A DNA stretch of 26,087 nt from a virus, in the IMG/VR virus record IMGVR_UViG_3300033150_001420, positions 1-26,087 of that record; one strand, 5' to 3'. Both the position numbers and the translations under genes were made by a program. The notes under the pieces are model-generated. The model ran no database searches. It was given only the letters and a program-made list of their open reading frames with translations, and was not told the origin of the DNA. Numbering within the stretch: position 1 is the first letter of the stretch; every line of letters begins with the position of its first letter. This document shows positions 1-5,169 of the stretch, one piece after another.

Positions 1-13
1 GGAAAAGCTGGCC

Positions 14-340
14 ATGACCATTCGGCAAATTGTGGATGGCGAATTATGGGCTGGGCATGTGAGTTGCCACAACTGTGGGCACCGTTGGGTGGCCTGTGCC
101 CCGTGGGGAACGGCTACTTTTGAGTGTCCAGTCTGTCGGAAGATGGACGGAAAGAAGGCATTGTCCAGAGCGGAAGAAGCTACGATAAGAATGATCACTG
201 CCCTCGTAGACGTATTAGGCCTGTCTTCCAAACAGAGCCTTGAGTTGTTGAGGGAATCCGTTTTGCCGACATTAAGCGACACCATCCTTCACGGACAAAT
301 GCGACAAGCGATTAAATCTTTTGAGGATGCAGAGGCCTAA
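14..340 (+). CDS. Small zinc-ribbon protein, function unknown
   Basis: The 108-residue product opens with a zinc-ribbon pattern: Cys18-x-x-Cys21, a further Cys28, and Cys38-x-x-Cys41. The rest (about 50-108) looks helical and charged and shows no catalytic motif. Such small ribbon proteins are common among phage early genes and may bind DNA, RNA or a protein partner, but the sequence does not say which. The ATG at 14 follows GGAAAAG (1-7) at suitable spacing. It overlaps a TGA at 15-17 in another frame whose preceding codons read K-S-W-P. That ATGA overlap suggests an upstream gene, cut by the window edge, ends here and is translationally coupled. It is the first of a rightward cluster of small genes. 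Confidence 0.7.
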   Translation: MTIRQIVDGELWAGHVSCHNCGHRWVACAPWGTATFECPVCRKMDGKKALSRAEEATIRMITALVDVLGLSSKQSLELLRESVLPTLSDTILHGQMRQAIKSFEDAEA

Positions 341-354
341 ACAAGGAGAACTTT

Positions 355-522
355 ATGTTGACAGGTTTGTATTATCCCATTTCATTTGAGGACCATATTG
401 ACCTAGCCCTACTTCCCTACCCCGCGCCGTTTTTGGCCCGGGTTCTGGAGGATTGTTCCCAGACCGTGGACGAGCTGGACCACGAACTGACCGAGGCCGT
501 GCGAGAGCTGGAACAAATGTGA
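355..522 (+). CDS. Hypothetical 55-residue protein
   Basis: This short ORF starts at an ATG preceded by AAGGAG (343-348) with a 6-base spacer, a near-ideal ribosome binding site. The product begins MLTGLYYPISFEDHID and ends in an acidic, probably helical stretch rich in Glu, Asp and Leu. No domain is recognised. It lies 14 bases after the zinc-ribbon gene, and its TGA (520-522) directly abuts the ATG of the next gene, so the three look co-translated. The strong ribosome binding site and tight packing are the main reasons to call it. Function is unknown. Confidence 0.6.
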   Translation: MLTGLYYPISFEDHIDLALLPYPAPFLARVLEDCSQTVDELDHELTEAVRELEQM

Positions 523-864
523 ATGCCTATGGACTGCGAAGCCGAGCACCGGGCGATCATCGCCGTGGCCATGATCAACAAGGGACATTTCGTGCAGGAC
601 TTATATGATGCCTTGCGGATTTGCACGCACGGAGTATGCATGAGCCCCAATAATGGCGACGACAAGGACGATAAGTGGGTGGTTAAGGCCAAGCTGGTCA
701 TCACCCGGGCCGACTCCGAGACCCCGGCCGTGAATGTGCAGGGAGAAGCCAAGGCGGATATGCCCGCCTCGAAGTCTGACGGAGTTAGCTACCTGGACCA
801 CGATGGCAACATCGTTGCGCCGGACTCGGCGCTTCGCCAGATGCCGCTATGGAGGGGTGTTTAA
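523..864 (+). CDS. Hypothetical 113-residue phage protein
   Basis: The N-terminal half has a helical segment (about residues 5-30, containing HRAIIAVAMINKGHFVQDLY) and a Cys-containing stretch. It is followed by an acidic loop with several Asp and Lys (about 44-52) and a probable beta region. Codon use is GC-ending throughout, like the late genes, which supports real coding. The ATG immediately follows the stop of the preceding ORF. A second ATG two codons later (MDCEAEH) is an alternative start. The TAA overlaps the next ATG as TAATG. I do not recognise the family; position suggests an early or accessory role. Confidence 0.6.
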   Translation: MPMDCEAEHRAIIAVAMINKGHFVQDLYDALRICTHGVCMSPNNGDDKDDKWVVKAKLVITRADSETPAVNVQGEAKADMPASKSDGVSYLDHDGNIVAPDSALRQMPLWRGV

Positions 865-968
865 TGAAGGCCCTGACGATGCACCAGCCCTGGGGCGCAT
901 TAAATGACGGATGGGGAGGTGTGCCACTGAGCCATGGAACCTTGCTGCCGACAGCTTCGCGGGGTTGA
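864..968 (+). pseudogene. Probable remnant of an ASCH-domain gene
   Basis: The ORF opens MKALTMHQPWGAL, which closely resembles the conserved start of ASCH-domain proteins (typically MKALT-x-x-QPWA-x-L), a PUA-like RNA/nucleotide-binding fold usually over 100 residues long. Here the similarity ends after about 13 codons and the frame stops after 34. A second frame in the same stretch, ATG 911 to TGA 973, reads like a natural protein end (contains PWNLAADSFAGLK), and its TGA overlaps the next gene's ATG as ATGA. The simplest reading is an internal deletion that joined the head of an ASCH gene out of frame to the tail of the same or another gene. The start overlaps the previous stop as TAATG. 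Confidence 0.45.
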
Positions 969-969
969 A

Positions 970-1227
970 ATGAAGGTCTATGTCGTTGTCATGTATCGTT
1001 GGGGCGACCGCCAAAAGCATAGTTATGTTCTGGGGGTCTGGACCAGGAGAGAGGCGGCCTTGAAATCCGCTGACGACGAAGAGGTTTATCGGGGCGGCAA
1101 ATACGAGGCCGAGGTCCTTCGGTTTCCACTAAACTCTCGTGATGGTTGGCGGATCGTCAAAAAGTTGCCGCCCGCATTAAAGCCAGCCCGCCTTTTTGGG
1201 CGGATAAAAAGAACATCTAAAAAATGA
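970..1227 (+). CDS. Small hypothetical protein, beta-rich, basic C-terminus
   Basis: The 85-residue product starts MKVYVVVMYRWGDRQKH and continues with a pattern typical of small phage and bacterial proteins that report on a parameter over time: a beta strand, then GVWTRREAALKSADDEE, then a K-Y-E-A-E-V strand. This resembles the DUF7336 type, from memory only. The tail is basic and ends KRTSKK. An upstream in-frame ATG at 934 would add 12 residues, but the ATG at 970 is preferred. It overlaps a TGA (971-973) of another frame as ATGA and has GGGG (961-964) upstream. No catalytic residues are evident. Near the 3' end, CCGCC and GGCGG form a 5-bp stem without a T tract, so it is not a convincing terminator. 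Confidence 0.6.
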   Translation: MKVYVVVMYRWGDRQKHSYVLGVWTRREAALKSADDEEVYRGGKYEAEVLRFPLNSRDGWRIVKKLPPALKPARLFGRIKRTSKK

Positions 1228-1282
1228 GAAGTCCGATTAAATATTTTGGATGACATTTTTTTAACCATTACAGGAGGAAACA

Positions 1283-1594
1283 ATGAGGTTTCAGCTTGGC
1301 GATATAGTGTACGACGTTTTGCTCTATAAATGGGGGCAGGTATTCAAGATTGAAATTCCTGCCGAGCGCGATCCGGACTCCAGGCCTGGGCAGATTGGTA
1401 TTTTCTTTGACGACCAGTCAACGGTCTTTTATTCGATTTCAGCTTCAGAGAGCGACAAGAGCGGCGGGCCGGACCAACACACAGTCCAATACGCCTTGCT
1501 TTTTTTCGAGCAAGAGTTGGGCGGGGCCGTCCACGCTTGCCATCATCAACGCCAACGACCTGCCATATGGGACAACCTCGCTTGGGAAGATTAA
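1283..1594 (+). CDS. Hypothetical protein, probably frameshifted near its 3' end
   Basis: The start is well supported: AGGAGG (1272-1277) sits 5 bases before the ATG. The product begins MRFQLGDIVYDVLLYKWGQV, a small beta-rich, KOW/SH3-like opening (inference), and looks natural to about residue 75. After a run of seven T (1500-1506) the annotated frame becomes unlikely, with many His, Gln and Arg codons. The +1 frame instead reads LAIINANDLPYGTTSLGKIK with GC-ending codons and ends at a TGA (1611-1613) overlapping the next ATG as ATGA. I infer either a one-base insertion or assembly error in the T run, or a real frameshift. In that case the intact gene would span 1283-1613. Function unknown. 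Confidence 0.55.
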   Translation: MRFQLGDIVYDVLLYKWGQVFKIEIPAERDPDSRPGQIGIFFDDQSTVFYSISASESDKSGGPDQHTVQYALLFFEQELGGAVHACHHQRQRPAIWDNLAWED

Positions 1595-1609
1595 AATAAA
1601 CGAAAGAAA

Positions 1610-1786
1610 ATGACTTCTGTGAAAATTTTCACGATCTCCGTAATTGGTACAATTACCGCCTTTTTCGCGCTTGTCGTCATCCTGTCTCTGGTTGCCGCGC
1701 CGCAACCTGAATACGACCCCGCCCTTGAGCTGCGCAAGGTGGAGAGAGTCAGCGCCCCAACCAGTCGCGTTCCCGGTTGCCCATGA
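1610..1786 (+). CDS. Small single-pass membrane protein
   Basis: This 58-residue product has a short N-terminus (MTSVK), then a hydrophobic segment from about residue 6 to 29 rich in Ile, Val, Leu, Phe and Ala, ending before APQPEYDPALEL. The remaining hydrophilic half is charged. This is the layout of a signal-anchor peptide in the inner membrane with the C-terminus outside. There is no lipobox. The ATG overlaps the TGA of the +1 continuation of the preceding gene, and the TGA (1784-1786) overlaps the ATG of the next ORF, both as ATGA. A role in superinfection exclusion or lysis is possible but unproven. Confidence 0.55.
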   Translation: MTSVKIFTISVIGTITAFFALVVILSLVAAPQPEYDPALELRKVERVSAPTSRVPGCP

Positions 1787-1887
1787 GTCAACAAGAGTCG
1801 CCGCTACGGCTGTCCTTGCCTGACGGCATTGGTTTCAACGGCTGTTCCGTTTATGGCCCGGATCGCCACAACTTCTATTCTGATTGA
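1783..1887 (+). CDS. Tiny ORF, 34 residues, possibly a truncated gene
   Basis: The ATG overlaps the stop of the membrane protein gene (ATGA). The product starts MSQQESPLRLSLPDGIGFNG and ends GPDRHNFYSD, with plausible protein-like composition but no recognised domain. Just past the stop a shifted frame (1883-1921) reads IEAQHLVAKYVG, also protein-like. The ORF may therefore be the front of a slightly longer protein broken by a frameshift near 1880. It has no independent ribosome binding site and would depend on coupling. Confidence 0.35.
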   Translation: MSQQESPLRLSLPDGIGFNGCSVYGPDRHNFYSD

Positions 1888-1994
1888 GGCCCAACACCTC
1901 GTTGCAAAGTACGTGGGATAGGCCGGGAAAGATAGTGGTGAAGCATTGCGGGGTGAAAGATTTACCCATTTGGCTACACGAATACTACCTGTGA
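1884..1994 (+). other. Candidate tiny ORF at the convergence point
   Basis: A TTG at 1884 overlaps the preceding TGA (TTGA) and opens a 36-codon frame that reads well at its end (KHCGVKDLPIWLHEYYL). GTG codons at 1935 and 1938, preceded by GGGAAAG, are alternative starts giving about 19 residues. The last 21 bases run antisense to the end of the leftward DUF5678-like gene. Coding is uncertain, and I list it because it would be the last rightward gene before the convergent late operon. No bidirectional terminator with a T tract was found here. Confidence 0.25.
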
Positions 1995-2216
1995 GTGGAA
2001 TGTCTGGGTATAACTTTCCTCTCCAGGTTCACATTTTTGAACAAGAAAAGTGCCGAGCTCATGGTCTTGGGCGGTTTTTTGTATAGCCTCGATTTCATCG
2101 TCATAAACCCCAAGTACCCGATCGCCCTTGATGGCAATAACTTTACCGCGGTATTTCTTAACCAGTTCGTCCTGATGATCCAAATAAAACTGGAATTCTT
2201 GCTCAAGTTTGCACAT
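1974..2216 (-). CDS. DUF5678-like small protein
   Basis: The 80-residue product (from ATG 2216) fits the DUF5678 pattern, a small alpha/beta unit. An N-terminal helix (FQFYLDHQDELVKKYRGK) is followed by strand VIAIKGDRVLGVYDD, a helix of about 15 residues, then TFLVQKCEPGEESYTQ. DUF5678 proteins occur across bacteria and in mobile elements; their biochemical role is not established. A GTG at 2240 would add eight residues, but GAGGGAAAGAAG directly before ATG 2216 favours the shorter start. The gene is the last on the minus strand, separated from the late operon by 172 non-coding bases. A possible promoter and palindrome lie just upstream, so it looks like a separately controlled accessory (moron-type) gene. 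Confidence 0.6.
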   Translation of the reverse strand: MCKLEQEFQFYLDHQDELVKKYRGKVIAIKGDRVLGVYDDEIEAIQKTAQDHELGTFLVQKCEPGEESYTQTFHSQVVFV

Positions 2217-2241
2217 CTTCTTTCCCTCGCGCCCGGACACG

Positions 2242-2253
2242 TTCTAGCTAGAA
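2242..2253. repeat. 12-base perfect palindrome (possible operator)
   Basis: TTCTAGCTAGAA is a perfect palindrome 26 bases upstream of the ATG of the DUF5678-like gene. It overlaps the last bases of the proposed -10 element and the expected transcription start. Position and symmetry suit a repressor-binding site, but a single short palindrome is weak evidence. Confidence 0.35.
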
Positions 2254-2280
2254 ATTAATCATTGCCTCAGGCTTCATCAA
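2252..2280 (-). promoter_or_regulatory. Possible sigma70-type promoter for the DUF5678-like gene
   Basis: On the minus strand TTGATG (2280-2275) and TAATTT (2257-2252) are separated by 17 bases, a fair match to a housekeeping promoter in the only substantial non-coding stretch of the minus strand. The spacer holds the inverted repeat GCCTCAGGC (2264-2272). The rest of the 2217-2388 gap has no ORF longer than about ten codons and no hairpin with a T tract. Confidence 0.35.
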
Positions 2281-2388
2281 GATTCAAGCATTTTCTATGC
2301 CGCGCCTGAATGCAAGTCTTGGGGTTCTAAGGAAGGCGTGCTAGCGCTTTACGAGGTCGCCCTCCAAAATCTTGTTAGGCGATAGCTG

Positions 2389-2502
2389 CTACAACTCGCC
2401 TCGGGCTTTAAAGAATGTGATCGCGTATTTTTCAACGAGCTCCCAAACCGATATGCCGACCAGGCTGAAAAGCAGGACAATTGCCAGGATTGTTTTTTTC
2501 AT
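2389..2502 (-). CDS. 37-residue membrane peptide
   Basis: Its ATG overlaps the stop of the HExxH protein gene as ATGA (2502-2499), so the two are translationally coupled. The peptide begins MKKTILAIVLLFSLVGISVW, a basic N-terminus plus a hydrophobic core to about residue 20. It then has a short charged amphipathic tail (ELVEKYAITFFKARGEL). It could be a signal anchor or a cleaved exported peptide; no lipobox Cys is present. It is last in the late operon after the receptor-binding genes, where podoviruses often place lysis functions, so a holin-like or spanin-like role is conceivable. Size and a single membrane segment alone do not establish it. Confidence 0.55.
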   Translation of the reverse strand: MKKTILAIVLLFSLVGISVWELVEKYAITFFKARGEL

Positions 2503-2855
2503 ATCGGAGCTCCCATCGCCCTAAGCAGGGCGCGACATTTGGGGCAGGGGCGAACGTTCCACCAGTCAAGGTTGTGTCTGATCGCCCGGCGTTTTTCGGC
2601 CCATCCATCTTGGTTGCCGACAAGCTCGAACATGAGACAGTCCGGGTCTCCTGCGACGCATCCCGAAGCCGGAATGCCCCATGCGTGACATCTTTCGTGC
2701 TCGACCACCAATGCCAGCGGGCCGCGCATCGCCCATTTGGGGAGATGCACCCGAATGACCTGCCTGTCGGCGTCGAAGTTTGCGAAACACCCCGACCAAA
2801 TCTTGCGTATGTTGAGGCGGTACGTCTCTCTCCAGCCCGAAGGCAAAGGGATCAT
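2499..2855 (-). CDS. Small HExxH-type putative metalloprotein
   Basis: The 118-residue product contains VVEHERCHAWG with the zincin signature His53-Glu54-x-x-His57. In proteases of this class the two His bind zinc and the Glu activates water. The third metal ligand is not obvious; a short Cys/Asp-rich stretch (GCVAGDPDCLMFEL) follows the motif. A lone Cys-Pro-Lys-Cys pair (CPKC) lies near the C-terminus. There is no signal peptide or membrane segment. The gene starts 2 bases after the LamG-like gene and ends in an ATGA overlap with the membrane peptide, so all three are late functions. Proteolysis of virion, envelope or host protein is possible. It is much smaller than typical secreted metallopeptidases, and activity is unproven. 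Confidence 0.6.
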   Translation of the reverse strand: MIPLPSGWRETYRLNIRKIWSGCFANFDADRQVIRVHLPKWAMRGPLALVVEHERCHAWGIPASGCVAGDPDCLMFELVGNQDGWAEKRRAIRHNLDWWNVRPCPKCRALLRAMGAPI

Positions 2856-2857
2856 GG

Positions 2858-3490
2858 CTAGTTCTCCCCATACAACGCCGCGATTTCATCCGTGGTCAAC
2901 ACGCGGTTGTAAATCCGGACCTGGTCCACCTTGCCGTCGAACGGAAACGTGTTGTCGCCACGTATCCCTACTTGGAATGCGCTTGCCGAACCGTTGGGGT
3001 TCCCTGCCACAACGGTTGTTTTCTCGACGTTATCCACGTACAGGTTCAAATCCCCGCCAGTGGCCGAATTGACATTTACCGCGACGTGGTACCAGGTCAG
3101 CGAAGAAAACTCGAAATATTTATTGTCAACGCTTACAGTGGACTGGTTTGTTACCCGGAAATACGTTGACGTGTCAGTAAGTATTACGAAATCGCCCCAG
3201 TCCGCAATAATTTCCGTGGTTGCCGTCCGGTGCATCATCACGTGAAATGAAAACGCATACGGCGGGGTCAAGGCGGACAGGGCACTCGTGATGTATTGCG
3301 GTGTCGAGTATTCAAGGTCTGCCCCAATTCCCACCGCTCCAGTGAGATAGGAAACGCCATTGGGAGCCGTGCCGTTGTATCCGTTCCCGCTGGTATCCAA
3401 GAGGTTGTTTTCCAGTTTCCACTCCAGCACCAACGCCCCGCCGAAATTAAACGGATTTCTGTGATGTTTTCTGCGATGAGGAAGAAACAT
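2858..3490 (-). CDS. LamG/concanavalin A-like virion protein
   Basis: After a basic N-terminus (MFLPHRRKHHRNPFNFGG, residues 1-18) the 210-residue product is a single LamG-type jelly roll. It begins with LEWKLENNLLDTSGNGYNGT and carries central strands such as WYHVAVNVN and LNLYVDNVEK. It closes with the family's usual FDGKVDQVRIYNRVLTTDEI before the final LYGEN. LamG domains bind glycans or other surface ligands. Placed just after the fibre genes, the protein is most likely a receptor-binding or capsid/tail decoration component, with the basic tail as a possible docking segment (inference). GGGAGAAG precedes the ATG, which is 2 bases past the previous stop. Confidence 0.75.
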   Translation of the reverse strand: MFLPHRRKHHRNPFNFGGALVLEWKLENNLLDTSGNGYNGTAPNGVSYLTGAVGIGADLEYSTPQYITSALSALTPPYAFSFHVMMHRTATTEIIADWGDFVILTDTSTYFRVTNQSTVSVDNKYFEFSSLTWYHVAVNVNSATGGDLNLYVDNVEKTTVVAGNPNGSASAFQVGIRGDNTFPFDGKVDQVRIYNRVLTTDEIAALYGEN

Positions 3491-3492
3491 CT

Positions 3493-3897
3493 TTATAGCT
3501 TCTCCCTTAAAGCGTTTCGTTCGGCTATCTTGTCCTGGGCCTCTTGGGGCAGGTCGGACAGGGTGATCACCCCCTTGGCCACCAGAGCGTCAACCAAGTC
3601 CTCGACCACCCGGGCCATTTTGCCGTCGGCGTCCTCCAATTTCATGCGTACTCGTTCCGCAATTTCGTCCGGCGTGAGGTTTATGACTTCCCGAAATCTT
3701 GTAATATCGCCCGCTTTAATGCGGTATTGAACCGGACCGAGTTTTTGCGTCTCGGGGTCATAATCAGGGAAAGGTTCATCCACCACCGGCAACCACGTTC
3801 CTTTTGTGGGATGGTCCACAATCACGGGATTGAACTCATCCGGCAAGATTTTAACTTCGCCGGTGAGTTGACCATTAAGAACCTTGCGATACTCCAT
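3493..3897 (-). CDS. Tail-fibre-associated protein, possible fibre chaperone
   Basis: The 134-residue product has an N-terminal part rich in Pro and aromatic residues (HPTKGTWLPVVDEPFPDYD, about residues 27-45). This pattern is common in small proteins encoded beside phage tail fibres. A charged helical C-terminal half follows (from about residue 70). By position it may assist fibre folding or be a minor fibre component; I cannot assign it to a named family with certainty. The start chosen is ATG 3897, six bases after TAAGGAG; the ATG at 3903 overlaps the usual spacer and is less likely. The ribosome binding site overlaps the fibre gene's stop. Confidence 0.6.
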   Translation of the reverse strand: MEYRKVLNGQLTGEVKILPDEFNPVIVDHPTKGTWLPVVDEPFPDYDPETQKLGPVQYRIKAGDITRFREVINLTPDEIAERVRMKLEDADGKMARVVEDLVDALVAKGVITLSDLPQEAQDKIAERNALREKL

Positions 3898-3907
3898 GTT
3901 CATCTCC

Positions 3908-5164
3908 TTACCACGGGTTTTGATCGTTGGAGAGCTTAAACTGCACAATCAGCCCGATGAGCCGGGCGTCTTCGGTCATGTCGTCGCCAGCGTCCGCAAC
4001 GTCGCGGCTGACCTCGACGTACATAACATCGCCTATGGAGTGTGAGACGGTTAAGGACGTGGCGGAGCCGATGTGAAGATCACCGGACGTGCCAGCAGTA
4101 ACCGAATCATCACAATTTGCCCCGGCATTTAGGGCACTGTCGAGAGCGCCGTCATCACCGACCGATCTTGTTTTAATCTCCCAAGAGACCCCATCTCCCC
4201 CGGACGCCCCGGACGCGGGCATCCAGACAGGTTTTACTTTCAATGTCGTTCGGTCCCATTCGGGAGGCGGGGATAGCCAGAATCCCACGCCCTCGGACGT
4301 GGCCCCGTCGAAGTCGTACACGTCAAGCATAATGTCGTTGGTTGCCAATTCCACCGTAGCCGCCGTGGCCCCGTTGGTATCCCTGGGGATCATGGCCCCA
4401 GCGGGCACGAACAATTCTTGGTATCCCTCTGTCTGATAGATGCGACCTGTCACAACCGCGCCGTTGGCGTTGGCCGCAACCTTGGCCGAACCGCTGGCGT
4501 ACAGGCTCGTAATGATCGCGGACAACGCGTTCCACTCCGCCCCGGATTCGTCATCCTTGACCTGCAGCACCTTGTCCGCGTCCCCCGCCGCCACGTCCGG
4601 CACCTTGGCCGCAGCCGCCACTGCAGAGTCTTCGGCCGCCTCGGCATTGACTTCGGCCGCCTCTGCCGCGACCTTGGATGCTTCGGCATCGGTCGCATAG
4701 CCGCTGATCGTGGTGATCAGGTCGTTGACGTCTTCGCGCTCATCCTCGGGCACGGTGATGGAGTATTTCAGGGTGCGGTCCAACTCCTCTTTAAGTTGTT
4801 GCGCCAGCATCACGGTGCGGTCCAGCGCGGCCTCTATTTCCGATGTGGGCAAGCTGTAGTAGGAGCCGAAAGCTTTCTCCTGCGTGTATGGGACCTCCCG
4901 GGCCAAAGTCAGGGTTTCGTCGGAGGCCAGGGTGCTAAAGGTGGACCCGGCCAAAGGAAATGTGATGGTCCCCCCCTCGTCTTCACCCACCCCGCTGTCC
5001 ACCGAGTAATCGGTGTCTTTGGTGAGCAATGTCTCATTCCCATCCGAATCCCGGTGGTAGACGCTGAGGTCATCCTCGTCCAAAATCAAAAAGTCATAGT
5101 CGAATTCGGTCTGGCTCCCGTTCCCGACATAGGCCTTGACGTTGCTGGTGGATTCAAGAGTCAT
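3908..5164 (-). CDS. Tail fibre with T7-fibre-like N-terminus
   Basis: The 418-residue product starts with the beta-rich virion-anchoring module of T7-like tail fibres (about residues 1-150). It includes YVGNGSQTEFDYDF near the start and a segment around LAREVPYTQEKAFG. An Ala/Glu-rich helical stretch follows (about 155-190, repeated EAAE), probably a trimeric coiled coil. The C-terminal part (about 235-418) is a beta-rich domain with FVPAGAMIPRD and a terminal LIGLIVQFKLS, resembling C-terminal domains of other phage structural proteins. It should attach to the tail nozzle and contact the host surface. It is shorter than T7 gp17 (553 residues). AAGGA before the ATG overlaps the stop region of the giant ejection protein gene. 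Confidence 0.8.
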   Translation of the reverse strand: MTLESTSNVKAYVGNGSQTEFDYDFLILDEDDLSVYHRDSDGNETLLTKDTDYSVDSGVGEDEGGTITFPLAGSTFSTLASDETLTLAREVPYTQEKAFGSYYSLPTSEIEAALDRTVMLAQQLKEELDRTLKYSITVPEDEREDVNDLITTISGYATDAEASKVAAEAAEVNAEAAEDSAVAAAAKVPDVAAGDADKVLQVKDDESGAEWNALSAIITSLYASGSAKVAANANGAVVTGRIYQTEGYQELFVPAGAMIPRDTNGATAATVELATNDIMLDVYDFDGATSEGVGFWLSPPPEWDRTTLKVKPVWMPASGASGGDGVSWEIKTRSVGDDGALDSALNAGANCDDSVTAGTSGDLHIGSATSLTVSHSIGDVMYVEVSRDVADAGDDMTEDARLIGLIVQFKLSNDQNPW

Positions 5165-5169
5165 GGTCC

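Noticed and set aside
1185-1206. Terminator inside the end of the 970 gene
   Set aside because: The CCGCC/GGCGG stem is only 5 bp and is followed by A-rich rather than T-rich sequence on the coding strand.
3493-5164. Diversity-generating retroelement like that of BPP-1
   Set aside because: No reverse transcriptase, template repeat or adenine-variable region was seen near the fibre genes.
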